A stretch of DNA of 64,000 nt from Arctopsyche grandis (taxonomy: Eukaryota; Arthropoda; Insecta; Trichoptera; Hydropsychidae). The translations under genes and the position numbers were made by a program. The notes under the pieces are model-generated. The model ran no database searches. It was given only the letters and a program-made list of their open reading frames with translations, and was not told the DNA's origin. The first letter of the stretch is position 1; each line of letters starts with the position of its first letter. The stretch spans positions 8,153,001 to 8,217,000 of the forward strand of contig NC_135366.1 in assembly GCF_051622035.1 (NCBI RefSeq). Reading direction: 5' to 3'. Below are positions 46,443-59,012 of this stretch, piece by piece.

Positions 46443-46581
46443 GTTAGTATGATAGTTATCGTTAGTATGATAGTTATCGTTAGTATGATAGTTATCGTTA
46501 TTATGATAGTTATCGTTAGTATGATAGTTATCGTTAGTATGATAGTTATCGTTAGTATGATAGTTATCGTTAGTATGATAG
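46443..46581. repeat. 18-bp minisatellite
   Basis: Seven full copies plus a partial copy of GTTAGTATGATAGTTATC, with one G-to-T variant in the fourth unit. Confidence 0.95.
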
Positions 46582-47305
46582 ACTTTTCGGCTGCCAGATG
46601 TTCCGTTATAGAGATTTTAGTGACTTTTGGGTGAGTGTTTTGTGAGCAATAATCACCTAACCATGTAAAACATACATATTTGTTAACGATGCGCCAATTT
46701 ATTTTATATAATTAGCATCAGAACTCTTTCACATTGATTTAAGAAAAAAACTTGGGGATGTGACGTATTTGACTTCTTCAAAACGTTTCAAATAATAATT
46801 ATACATAGTTCATAGTAATTCGTGAAATGTGACGTCAGTGTTTGTTTGTACACTCGAGTTTAAAATTAGAATTGATGCATGTTCACAGGTACAATTTGGC
46901 AATAGATGTTTTAACTCTTGTCTCTTGAAAATTTAGAGTTCTGCAATATGATGTTAACCTATTTTTGGGAAACATCAGTTGAAAATGTATGACAATTTTC
47001 TCTGGCTGGGAGGGGGACAAGCCCTGCTATATCTCCTGGATACGCCACTGGTAGTCAACGAATGCCTACGCACAAGTCAATATGTATGTAGTTTATGGAT
47101 TTTACAATCATTTTGGTAATCATGATGGATTTTAACATTATTTTTTCAACAGGACAATCCTGTAATATTTATCAAAAAGACGAGACTGCCGATATAAATA
47201 AAAAAAAAAACAAGACTTTATCGTTAAAAAAACGAGATGTATAATGTATGATCAGCCTATCTATGATCCATGGACGCAGTATCTCCAAAGAATGACGGAA
47301 CATTC
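46582..47305. other. Intergenic DNA, no gene seen
   Basis: AT-rich, no supported exon. GTATGATCAGCCTATCTATG near 47249 also appears in similar form near 41036. Confidence 0.45.
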
Positions 47306-47309
47306 ATAC

Positions 47310-47681
47310 TGTAACGTGGGAACATGAGAGAGAGTATCCACTGTGCAGTGCATTCGTGGGTGAACAATAGATCCCCGGATTAGGCTAACGGGACTCAGTA
47401 AGTGCCCGAACAAAGGATACGCTGGAGTTCTCATATACCTAGGCGAGTGTGTGCGTTAACAATAGACTCCCCAGGGTAGACCTTTAAGTGCCTAGACAAT
47501 AGACACACTAATGGATCGGAGAAGCTATGTTGTGCAACTTGTCCTTTATAAGGAGGTACACGCCAGATCAGATTATTCTGGAGTGAGCGGTGGTTTCGTG
47601 TGGACCTCCCGAATCGTTGAATAAATGCTGTGAAGCAACCTTGGCCTTTCATTTGCATCCCAAACTCACCCCTAAGCAACA
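47310..47681 (+). mobile_element. Solo LTR
   Basis: A 372-bp segment starts TGTAACGTGGGAACATGAG and ends CTAAGCAACA. It contains a TATA-like CCTTTATAAGG (near 47550) and AATAAA (near 47622), the arrangement of promoter and poly(A) signal in an LTR. A 4-bp duplication ATAC lies at 47306-47309 and 47682-47685. No internal region is present, so this is a solo LTR left by recombination, probably of a Gypsy-type element. Confidence 0.75.
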
Positions 47682-47744
47682 ATACCATTGATATGTTTAG
47701 CAAAATCGTTTTCAAGTTTTGTAAGAATACCAGAATGATATTAA

Positions 47745-47784
<40 letters not shown>

Positions 47785-49490
47785 AATGTGATATATTTAT
47801 TTTTTATCAAGTTATTTGTAAAATAATAGGATTGATTCACACTTTGTGACATTCTACTAAAAAAATGTATCTTTCAGTACAAATTTATGTGTTCGCATGC
47901 TTTATATTTATAGTTATATCTATTTGGAAATGTCAGTATATGTATATAATATTATTAGGTAAGAAAAGATTCAAGAGACATATGTTATTTTTAATATGGT
48001 TACATTTGGTAATAAATTTTATATATGTCGACATTATTCTTAAACCGAAAATGAACACAGTGCTATTTCTGTTAAACACATAAAAACATTTGCAAAATAC
48101 TCATAATTATCCATATTTTAAATCTAAATACCTACATATAATATGTAACTAGACATTATTTTTAAATTAATATTTTGGGAATAATTTTTATCTGCATGAA
48201 TATCGTTAAATGGCAATGAACCACGGTAACATGTTGACTCATTGAAAATTCCAAGTTTGTTTTATACAAATCACAGTTTCTAAACATGTAAGTAACTTTC
48301 ATTTTTTATAAATTTACAATTATAAACAACTAAATTATTCATTTTTAAAAAGGTCTAAAATATGAATGAAACGAACAAATCTGAAGATCTAAATCAAAAT
48401 AGCAAATAATAAAAAAGACAGTTTCGAAAAGTTACAAATAGGTAATTAATCATTATATACACATCTATATGTACATATGTGAATACATACATACATATTT
48501 ATGTGCTTTATAAAAGGGTATCTATGCGACCTTGTATACTGTAGAGGACATTGGTGAGAATTGATTCTACGCCCATACAAACTTCTTGCAAAAAAAAGCC
48601 TCTCTAAGATATAAACAGAAATATTGGAGATACTTTGGCCATTTGTTGTCCGACATCCGTGAGGAACATCACAAGCATAAAAGTATACTTCAAACGATAC
48701 AAGTGAACGATAGACAACAGCTTGACGACTTAACAGAATTTAGTCTGCATCAACGCTAAAGGTTTGATTAACCATGTAAATTCCATTTTTGGCCAACTTT
48801 AAATACTTTTAAATTATCTAATCATTCGATTACATTCATTATTCGTTATGCGATTACATTCCTCATTCGATTATTCGATGGATGGAAACAATTTTGAATA
48901 AGAAAACTGTATTTTAAATTACATACGTAGTTTATTATATTTATATAGTTTGCTCATATTTCCTTTAAATTAACTTACTATATACTTTCTAAAACCAAAC
49001 TCTTATGTAGACTCATTGTAAGTGGGTAGACTGATTGAATCCAGTTTCAAGACGTTTCCTTTTCTATTCTGATAACTTCTTTACAGATACATACGTACGG
49101 AGGTATATTCTAGTTTTAAAATTTGTATGTGGTTACATTGTTGTATAGAAATAATAGTTATACAAAATCGCCAATACTTCCGGTTTGATTTATTCACATT
49201 TTTCACCTTTACAATAATCTATTAGTATGCGTGGGTTTAAGGAACAATATTTTAAGGTGAGGTTTGAAGTACATACGTATATTGTATATAGTTGATGACC
49301 TCTAAGCAGTTTCAACCCACTAAAACTAACTATGCCTATTTTTTTTCTAACAAAACCTGTATTTTATAAAAGATGAGATAATTTTTATTATTCAACGCAC
49401 GTTTACAAAATAAGCAATCATTTATCATGTAACCGTTTGTTTCAAATATTAAAAATAATAATATATTATATAATTCATTGTACCGGAAAC
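47682..49490. other. AT-rich intergenic DNA
   Basis: Contains a (TA)n run near 47750-47782. No exon is supported. A mildly GC-richer stretch at 48530-48770 shows no recognisable protein. Confidence 0.5.
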
Positions 49491-49502
49491 ACTATATATA
49501 AA

Positions 49503-50264
49503 TAGGGTTGCCATAATTGTCAAGCATTGATACGGGACATTTAAGTACTACATAAATAAAACATGGAAAAGTAGGTAGATAATAGTTTATTTTAAAAAAA
49601 TTGTATTTTTTAGCCCAATCGTATTTTAACGATGATTTAACTTTTTTAATGAAATCGTTTGCCTCTTTTACATGATGATAAAATTGGGCGCAAGTCATTT
49701 TAAAATTATACTGGCAAACCAAAATTGCCTAAACTGTCTCAACTGCCAGCTTATTTCTTTCATCCGACCATTGTGTTGACATCAGGGAAAATATTCTCTC
49801 CACATTGGCATTGTGGGCTGGAATGGCAAATATATACTCACATAGTTTTATTAAACATGACTTCTGTTAAATATGCTTGGTATCTCTAAAAAACTTTAGC
49901 CATTTCTCTTCCATACTCAATTTCAGCGTTGTCTCCAAGTTTTCGTTGGTATTATTTTTATTTAAATAATCTTTTAAATATACGAACTAGTTGAAAAGAA
50001 GCTAATTGTTTCCTACATGGATGTTCCTTACTTGCAAATATTCAACGGTTCGTTCTATTTCCCCCCATTCAGGAACTTGCTTGAGAGTCATCCAATCGAA
50101 AGCATTAAATTTTTTGAATGATTGGGACTACTTATCTATGTATTCCACAGCAGTGTCAAAGAAATCGTTTTGGAGAAAAGTTTAGGGAGTAAACGGGACA
50201 AATACGGGACCGAGTAGTGAAATACGGGACATGTCCCGTATATACGGAACGTATGGCAACCCTA
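49503..50264 (-). mobile_element. hAT transposon with transposase remnant
   Basis: Ends TAGGGTTGCCATA and TATGGCAACCCTA are inverted, with an exact 8-bp duplication TATATAAA (49495-49502 and 50265-50272). On the minus strand the region near 49660-49860 reads IPAHNANVERIFSLMS, then KLAVETV, a stop, and YNFKMTCAQFYHH. This matches the hAT C-terminal dimerisation region (NANVERIFS core). Stops and frame breaks in the rest show that it is a dead, internally deleted copy. Confidence 0.85.
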
Positions 50265-50667
50265 TATATAAATCAATATTGTTATTTCAAGTTTTTAATT
50301 TAAATTAATAATAACTTGTGCAGAAGTAGCATTACTATTATACAAAAAAAAAAAACATTTGGATAGAATATAATTTGGTGTTTTATTTTTGTATTACTTT
50401 GTAAAATAAACCATATGTATTTTTTTTTATTAAAATTGATATTATATATTGTACGTATTTATATGTTTTGATCGATGAAACAGTCACTATAAATTCGATT
50501 AAAATCAGAAAAAATCTTATTTGAATCTAGTTAGAAGGTTTTCTATGTAGTGGATTTTCTTGAAAATATAAATAACTTCTAATTTATGTAACTGTATTGT
50601 CTTTCCGACTTACCTTTTGCGAAAATGATGTTTGTTTGTATTAGCATTTGTTTATTGATTGTTACAG

Positions 50668-53600
50668 ATGGCCCTGGTCAGAGCGGTCTTGTGGGTGATA
50701 CCCATTTTTGTGCTATGCCAGCCCACAGTGTATGGTAAGTAATTTCAATGTCATAAAATAGAATTAAAAAAAAATGAGACGGATCTAAAAAGTGATATCT
50801 AGAAATACTATATATTTCCCCCAAAATATATGATTTTTTTTTAAACGAATAAATTTGAATATACTTTTGAAGATAACATTGCCAATAAACAAGTCAGAAG
50901 TCAAAGTCAAAAGTGGGCCACAATTTATCGCCTACTTTTGCCCTTTGAATCTTCTCATTGTGTATGTAAATATTCAATGCTATTCTACTAATATGGAAAT
51001 GGATCATTAGATATGGATGAATGTATTGTAAACGTATACTATTTATAAATATTGAAATTAATATGTTAATTCGATTACATAGGTATGGCATATTCGACAT
51101 ACAGCTCCACCTGTGCCGGAGGAACTTGCGGAGTAAACGCTCAATGCACAGTCAGCGGTGGTCGACCTGTATGTTCCTGTCTTCCAGGATATGAGGGTGA
51201 TCCTCTTTCAGTGTGCAAGAAAGTTGAATGCTCCGGTATTTACTGCTGCTCATCAATTATTTAGTACTGTGACGGATTGATTTCAAGTTTTCATTGTTAA
51301 ACATTTTTACTTATAGACCATACCGAATGTAGAGGCCACTTAGCTTGTCAAAATAACAAATGCGTGAATCCATGCGCTGGCGCCTGTGGAAACAATGCTA
51401 ATTGCGATGTGAGTTAACATTACATACTTATAACTTCTAAATTTTTTCGATGAATACTTCAATTAGATTATTTTCAGGTACGCAATCATGTTCCGGTATG
51501 CAGCTGCCCTACGCAATACACTGGTAATCCGATTTCAGGATGCAGATTGATGAACCCAGGTTATTTAGTTTCTCATTATATATTATATTGACATGGTTTG
51601 AAAAGGTGCTAATTTATGAATATTTTAGATGAACTGTGTCACCCAAGCCCTTGCGGTCAAAATACGAAATGCGACGTTATTAACAATGTACCGACATGTA
51701 GCTGCCTTCCTGGTTATCAGGTTTTTATTATTTATTTAATAATAATTATAAGTGTGAATTATAAGGATTTTCACTTAAGAGGGCTGTACACCCGAAACGT
51801 TAATTTTGTTGCCGTTCCTTTCTTCGATATATATATATTGAGTGAATGCGACAATATATATCAATATATATTTTATTTTTATTTTATTTAATTGAAAAAT
51901 CAACAGACAACAGGATGTACATAGATATGTATAAAAAAACAAATAGTAAATATATAATATATGTAACATCCGAGTCCAATAACAGATTTTTACAAAAATT
52001 ATAAAAAAAAAATGAAAAAGATAAATATGGAGGATGAACGAATGAGACGACTGGCATGTTAATGCACGTGTTTATTATATGACAGCTGAAGACAGAGTAA
52101 GTAGTAGCTCTCCGAACCCAGCCGAGTTGGTTCCCACTCGCAGGAAGGCAACCAAACTCGACCATGTCGTATAAGCGAGCCGCCACATAAATATAAGGAA
52201 AACAAATGAAAAAGAAAAGAATAAAGTGTGACAAAATATGTAGAACATTGCATAATTAAACTATAGTATTAAAATATTGGAAAAAGGTTATAAAATAGAA
52301 TATAAGAAGAAATTGAAATTTACAAATATAAAACAAATGAAATATATATTGAGTGAATGCGACAGTTTCGCTTCGACCAGAGATAATACGTATTTTAAAT
52401 CGACAAAATCGAGGTTTCGTACTCTCCTATTTTCTCCTCCAAAACTGGACCAATTTTTAAAAAATATTCATCATCGGTATGAGAAAGATATTTTCTGTGC
52501 AACTATGCGCGTATTTTTTTTTAAATCGACCGTTAAATAAGCACGCTGGACCCTTTTCGTGGGTGTAAAAAAGAGGCGATTTTATAGATGTTTGGCGGCT
52601 CCTAGCTCCTATAAAAAATAATTAATCAAAAAAATAAAACGATAGATGCAACCCAATGGTGGATATCCATAGCATATTAAAACATAATTTCTCTAGTGCC
52701 ATAATTGAGGAAGGGAGAAGTGTAATACGTTTGTATGGACAAGGCACTGGTGTCCAGCCCTCTTAATTGTGCAAATTTGGACACATAATTCCGTTTTTTA
52801 TTTGATCTTTAAACATTATGCACAAACATTATTATAATATACATTCAATGTATCCAATTTAAATCAATAGGGTAGTCCACTTAGTGGATGTAGACACGAA
52901 TGTGAATCCGATGGAGAATGTGGTCCACAACAGCATTGTCAGCAATACAAATGTGTGAATCCATGCAGTCAATGCGGTATCAATGCTGAATGTGAAACAG
53001 TTCGCAGTCACGTAGCTACATGCAAATGTCCAAAGGTTACTATTAAACTATTTCATAATTCAAATTATTTGTATTATAATTGATATTTTCATTGATATGT
53101 CTCATTAAAATTCAAGGGATACTTTGGAGATCCCTACAGATCGTGTCAAGCTGAATGCGTTACGAATTCCGACTGTCCAAATTACAAACCATCCTGTGTA
53201 TATAACCAATGTGTAGATCCTTGCAAAGGATCATGCGGTCATCAAGCAAACTGTCAACTCCGTGGTGCTACACCAATTTGTTCCTGTCCGAAAGATATGA
53301 CTGGCGATCCTTTTGTAAGCTGCAGACCATTTGAAAAAAGTAATGACTTCCTTATTGACTTAATATGTAATGACTTTTTCTGCATCAAAGCTCATTAATA
53401 TATAATTTTTATATATTTAGGAGATCTTTGTGAGCCAAATCCATGCGGAGCAAATGCAAAATGTCAAGCAGGACACGATAATAACAATCGAGAACGACCC
53501 GTTTGTACATGTTTGCCTGGATATGTTGGAAATGCTTTAACCAGTTGTAACAGAGTAAATTTTTTTTTAAATAAAAACAAGGTATATATTAAAGGATAGA

Positions 53601-53854
53601 GCAACGATAATGCATCGTGTTTATTCTTATAGGGTGAATGTCAATATGATGAGGAATGTCCTCATAATAAGGCTTGCATCGGTTACTCTTGTGTCAATCC
53701 ATGTCGCGGTCAATGCGGAGCTGGTGCTGAATGTAATGCACGACGTCATATTGCCGTTTGCACTTGTCCTAATGGCAGCGAAGGAGACGCCCTGGTTGCT
53801 TGCAGTACAAAGAGAACAAGTTATCCTTCATCTCGTTATTACCGCTTTTGGTGA
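50668..53854 (+). CDS. Secreted Dumpy/EGF-like cysteine-rich protein
   Basis: Predicted 409 aa in nine exons: 50668-50734, 51083-51235, 51317-51408, 51478-51559, 51629-51720, 52871-53035, 53117-53339, 53421-53554, 53633-53854, all in phase. The first 22 or so residues (MALVRAVLWVIPIFVLCQPT) form a clear signal peptide. The rest is a chain of six-cysteine modules with VCSCLPGYEGDPLSVC-type EGF ends alternating with units like ECVTNSDCPNYKPSC...CVDPC, the DPY/EGF pattern of Dumpy and related apical matrix proteins. No transmembrane segment is visible at the C-terminus (...SSRYYRFW), so it is likely secreted to extracellular matrix or cuticle. It is far smaller than Dumpy itself. The ATG follows a splice acceptor, so a non-coding exon lies upstream. 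AATAAA occurs just after the stop, near 53887. Confidence 0.9.
51779..52762. mobile_element. TTAA-flanked element in intron 5 of the Dumpy-like gene, containing a solo LTR
   Basis: TTAA at 51775-51778 and 52763-52766 borders inverted ends GAGGGCTGTACACC and GGTGTCCAGCCCTC. Inside, the phrase ATATATTGAGTGAATGCGAC occurs twice, at about 51834 and 52345, flanking a block that includes the solo LTR. I see no transposase. Confidence 0.7.
52026..52187 (-). mobile_element. Solo LTR of the TRIM-like family
   Basis: 162 bp closely matching the LTRs of 28139-29224, with several substitutions (for example GAGTAAGTAGTAGCTCTCC for GAGTGGGTAGCAGCACTCC). The exact 4-bp duplication TAAA lies at 52022-52025 and 52188-52191. 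No interior remains. Confidence 0.9.
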
Positions 53855-55030
53855 TTGCATTACATTTTCATCAACAAATTAATATAATAAAAAAAACATT
53901 GTGAAATAAAATAATAAAATTTTGAAGGATCAAAATTTTACTATTTTATTTATAAAAAAATTTAAAATTTTTGAATTTATAACAAATTTATTTTTTGCAC
54001 AGCAAATAAAATTTTAATTTTTTATTTCGGTATATTATCTATTATACGCTGCACACAGAATTGATATCGTATATTTAACATTCACATTTAACAATGTATT
54101 TTAATAAGACTATATATATATGTATATGTATAAATATTTTGAAATAAAACGTAGTATTATTGTGTGAATTTCACTGCCTAATAAATTTTTTTTTTTATTT
54201 TAAATTAAGTGAAATAAAAATGAAATCTTTGATATTGTTATTAAATTTTAAACCCCAACAGTATTTAACGCCGTAAATGTCAAACAAATTGACAACTAAA
54301 ATAATACAAACACGCAATAAATCGACCATGTATTTGACAAATAAACCAATGGGTAAAAAAAAAGATTCAAACTGTCCTAAAAACCGATTGGTTTTAAAAT
54401 ATCAATCGCAAATATATAAAACAAATGGTTGAAACATAAGCAAGTTGAGCTTTTAAACCTAATGTAAATTTTTCATTAAAACTATAAAATGTCGAAAAAT
54501 ACGGTATAAAATAATGCATTTAAAGAAAACTTATTTAGGAACATAGCACAAATTATACTATCCCGAATCAGTGATCTCATTTATTTCATAATAATACACA
54601 AGTCGTACGATGGCATCATCGCGCTTCTGTACAAACACACAGAGCCAACTTCGTCTAGAATTAGCTATTCGGAGGCTACGACCCATTTCGACTCGCTTTA
54701 TAATTACGATCAAGAGCCCGTAGCCCCTTCTATGTACATATATATTAAACTGTTTCATCATATTGAGAATTTATTATAATGAAACTGAAACTGTTAATTA
54801 AATACAATTTTTTTCAGGATTATAAAAATAACTTGTTATATTGTAGATTCCTCAATGCTGCTTTAGGCAGCGGGGAAATTGGTGGTATGTTGACTGTATC
54901 TATAGAAACGCGTGGTTATGTTTGCTTGGAAGAGGATCTTTATTTCTCGATTAATACAGGTGTATTTGTATGTAAGGCGATGAAGATAATTGCTTAACAT
55001 CGGAGGGGTGAGTAGTTTGAGTTCCTGAAG
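53855..55030. other. AT-rich flank of the Dumpy-like gene
   Basis: No exon is supported. Multiple AATAAA motifs occur in the first 60 bp, consistent with the 3' end of the gene. Confidence 0.5.
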
Positions 55031-55099
55031 CTCACTGGCGTTTGGTGCATCAGTTTCTGTTGCGTATGTAGTTGTACTTGTCTAGGGGTCGTGGTGTGT

Positions 55100-55640
55100 T
55101 CCGAGTATGTTTTGCTTGAACAGAAGCGCATTCCAGAGGGTTGAGGGCATCTGTGTGACGGGGGAGTATGCAAGTGTATTGACTTCGATAAGGGATAGCA
55201 CTTCTTCTTATTCTCAATGCCCTGTTCGCATACGGACGTTGGCGACCACCTCGTTGATTATTTGAAAATATTTGCATCGGTTTTAAGCGGCTTGGAACAG
55301 TTCTTCGGTGCTCATACCGGTCCACATGCGCATGTTCGAAACATTAAAGCCAAACCAAAGCCAAAACAATTTTTTCCTGCCAATCCATTTTTTACCTTAT
55401 ATTTTCTCCAATGGTTATCAAATGTAGAAATTCGTATTTTGGACCCCGTATCATGTGTTCGAGGTAATCCATCTTTCTCCACCCGATGACAGAAAAATGT
55501 TCTCTGCCTCTGCTTATCATGCCGAGGACAGTTTCATTTGCTATTTTTTTGATCCACAGGATTTTCAGCATACATACACCTGTAGACCCACATCTCAAAA
55601 GCTTCGATGCGGCTGAAATGTGGTCCAAGGGATAGTATGT
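55100..55640 (-). pseudogene. Non-LTR retrotransposon (LINE) ORF2 3' fragment
   Basis: The minus strand reads a typical reverse-transcriptase-protein tail: LKILWIKKIANETVLGMISR, then RKMDYLEHMIRGPKYEFLHL, and further on MWTGMSTEELFQAA, a stop, NRCKYFQII and VVANVR. These match the conserved C-terminal end of insect LINE ORF2 proteins. In-frame stops and a 5' truncation show it is inactive. The segment from 55640 on adjoins the repeat copy at 55670. Confidence 0.8.
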
Positions 55641-55669
55641 GATGTGCTATATTCCTACACTCAAGAGAA

Positions 55670-55790
55670 ATGTAATATTAATAGAAGTGGCTTTAGGTGT
55701 TCTTTTGTTGTCGAGTGACATTCTGTCCACGGACAGATCTTATTAATTTTAGCATCAATCATATTTAACGCTTGGTGCTTGACGTATGTC
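55670..55790 (+). repeat. Dispersed repeat, copy 2
   Basis: Homologue of 44136-44255 (shared TATTAATAGAAGT(A/G)GCTTTA, GTTGTC(A/G)AGTGAC, GCTTGGTGCT). Confidence 0.6.
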
Positions 55791-55904
55791 CGATAAAAAC
55801 TTCTCTGTCTGTTTATATTACTCGCAAGATGGGCAAGCATCGGTAAAAATTGCACAATACATTAAAAACACACACAATAAACAATATGGGATACATTTTT
55901 ATAA

Positions 55905-56685
<781 letters not shown>

Positions 56686-56807
56686 TTGATCCGATTGTAC
56701 ATATTTCGTGCGATGCAGCGTATTTATAGAGACGTACCGCGTAAAATTGACAACAATGATTTATTCGTAAGGGCCCCTCTATTCTTATTACATCTCTCTG
56801 CCTACAC

Positions 56808-56945
56808 TGCATTTACACGAGACCAATTAAAAAAAAACATTCCACTAAGCCAAGCCAATATTCCGAATCAGAATGTCTATTTACACGAGGCCAATATTGG
56901 TTCGGCTTAGTGGAATGTCTTGAAAATTGACTTGGTGTAAATGCA
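56808..56945. mobile_element. Short foldback element
   Basis: TGCATTTACAC and CATTCCACTAAGCC at the left are mirrored by GGCTTAGTGGAATG and GTGTAAATGCA at the right, with loop AGAATGTCTATT. It is about 138 bp of near-perfect hairpin. No target duplication was found. Confidence 0.75.
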
Positions 56946-57021
56946 GCAACATGTCGGTATTCTTTTTAGGATTTAACAAGTGTAAATAAATGAAACAAAC
57001 CGAAACAGGCAAGGTCGAAGA

Positions 57022-57183
57022 ATGAGTCGCGTGCGCCAAGCGAGGGTTGCAAGTGCGCTTTTGTTGGCCAGCGTGTGGTTGTCTGGTGCAGGGGTCGAGA
57101 CGCGCCGGCTCTCGAGCGGTTCTTCGCGCGCCTTAACAGTCAACACTCAACATGGACGAGTACTGCCGTCGACGAGACTTCAG
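57022..57183 (+). CDS. Candidate orphan first coding exon with signal peptide
   Basis: A CpG-rich block contains an ATG frame of exactly 54 codons, ending at CAG/GTTGAC, a usable splice donor in phase 0. The peptide starts MSRVRQARVASALLLASVWL, a convincing signal sequence with cleavage near GAGVET, then RALTVNTQHGRVLPSTRLQ, which vaguely recalls the (V)xTxxGRV start of carboxylesterase-like proteins such as neuroligins. No matching second exon was found before Sxl, so the rest might lie beyond the window. Beyond the donor the frame becomes Pro/Arg simple sequence. It may instead be a spurious frame in a promoter island. Confidence 0.35.
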
Positions 57184-58235
57184 GTTGACTTCAGGCGCCT
57201 CCGCCCCGCTGCCCCCCCCGCCCCACCTCACCCCCGCCCCGCCTCAGCCCGCTCCCGGCGTGGCCCCGACCCGACCCGACCCGAACCCGAACCCGAACCC
57301 GAACCCCAACCGAACCCCTGTCAAATTCCCCTCCTACTGCAGATCTATAATATATGACACTGGAGCGCACTATTTGCGATCGAATTGCTCTTTTCTGCCA
57401 ATTGTGAAATATACATGCCAAAAAAGCCACTACACGAAATAACCATCTCCATTACTTAGATACGATTTCATTTATTATATCGGATTTTTCGTACTCGATG
57501 TGTCATTGTTTTTTTGAAAGGATTAAGCAGGGTATGAAGCCCTTTCATTATGCAAGATATAATATGTGTGGAATTTTGGATCAGTTATGTGTTACCATTT
57601 TCCGATTCTTTTGTTTCGGTCTAAATAAATGAGAGCAATTATTGTGATGATTACATTTGCACAATTCGCTCATAATTTCATTCAACGATTTTTAATCGTT
57701 CCAATTTTAGTTCATTCGAATATAATATGAATTTAATTTAGATACAATTACAATACTTAAAATAATGCGTTGCATACATAGTTTATAATTTTTATTAAAT
57801 ATTTCAGGCATTCATTTGTACTTATTATTATATATATCCACGCCATTCAAATTGCTTTGATTGAAAATTTTCATACTAAAAAAAAAAAATCGATTAAATT
57901 TATATTATTATAAATAATATTAAATGTATTTGAGTAATGTAGGTCATGACTGATTATTTTCATATAAAAAGTGTCGACATTCACTCTGGTTATCTGAATC
58001 GTTTCCATAAATATAATAATTCAGCCTCAATTCATTTGAATATTAATTCAATCGAAATATATATATGTTTTTGTAAAATTTAAATGCACTTTGTTATTAA
58101 CTTACCATATTCCTTAAAAACATTGTTGTGTTTTTAGTAAAATTCCATTTAAAGGCCATCAACACGGCTTTTGTATTTAAACTCTTCAAGCTTCATACAA
58201 AAAAATATTTATTAGATTTTATTTTATTCATATAT
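57184..58235. other. GC-rich repeat then AT-rich intergenic DNA
   Basis: 57190-57310 holds CCCGAACCCGAACC-type repeats. The remainder is AT-rich with no supported exon. Confidence 0.5.
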
Positions 58236-58310
58236 TTATACCAGGAAAGCCTAATAGGTAAAATCAATTCGCCTTCCTGGCCAATTACAAAAAAAAAAAT
58301 AATAATCATT
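58236..58310 (-). repeat. SINE tail fragment
   Basis: ACCAGGAAAGCCTAATAGGT ... GCCTTCCTGGCC plus an A-rich run is the reverse-strand hairpin tail of the SINE at 42829-43290. Confidence 0.6.
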
Positions 58311-58618
58311 GTATAAATGAGAAAAAAAAATTAATTTCAAACTTCCTTTCATATATAATATATCTAACCAGTATATCTTTATCCAAAATATCAATACATA
58401 AATTAAAATATATTTATATATTAATATATTTCTACGGTTTAAAGCTTGATATTTTTATCAAATCCTGAAATTTATCAATAATATCCTGAAAGGATCTCAA
58501 ATCTCCATATACCGAAATTGAGTGATTTTTTTCTCGCATAGCTTATTTTTCCAATTGAATATCTCATTCAAATAATCTATAAGATAGTTTATTACATGAA
58601 AATATATACATATAAATT

Positions 58619-59012
58619 CGGTCTCCGTGACGAGCCGGAATGTTAAATTACAGAAAACACAAATATCGGAAGGCAAACATCGAAAATCGAAAGATCTCAA
58701 GTTGCAAGACCAAAAAAAAAGGGTACATGGTAAACGGTACATACTCACTTAATTTGCGCGAGCAGGGTACAACAGGAACAAGAAGAACAGGCTTTTCCTC
58801 CCGTATTCTGCGCGCGCACATTAATACGGGAGGAAAAGCCTGTTCCTCTTGTTCCTGTTGTATCCTGCTCGCGCAAATTAAATGAGTATGTACCGTTTAC
58901 CATGCACCCTTTTTTTTTTGATCTTTCGACTTAAGATCTTTCGATTTTCGATCTTTGCCTTCCAATATTTGCGTTTTCTGTAATTTAACATTCCGGCTCG
59001 TCACGGAGACCG
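58619..59012. mobile_element. Foldback MITE (9-bp TSD family), most complete hairpin copy
   Basis: Nearly the whole 394 bp is one hairpin. CGGTCTCCGTGACGAGCCGG is mirrored by CCGGCTCGTCACGGAGACCG; TACTCACTTAATTTGCGCGA by TCGCGCAAATTAAATGAGTA; and CAGGCTTTTCCTCCCGTATT by AATACGGGAGGAAAAGCCTG at the centre. The flanks share ATAAATT (7 bp, 58612-58618 and 59013-59019). It lies about 0.8 kb upstream of the Sxl start. Confidence 0.88.

Noticed and set aside
46356-46634. Hydrophobic repeat frame
   Set aside because: Product of the 18-bp minisatellite; no start context or splice support.
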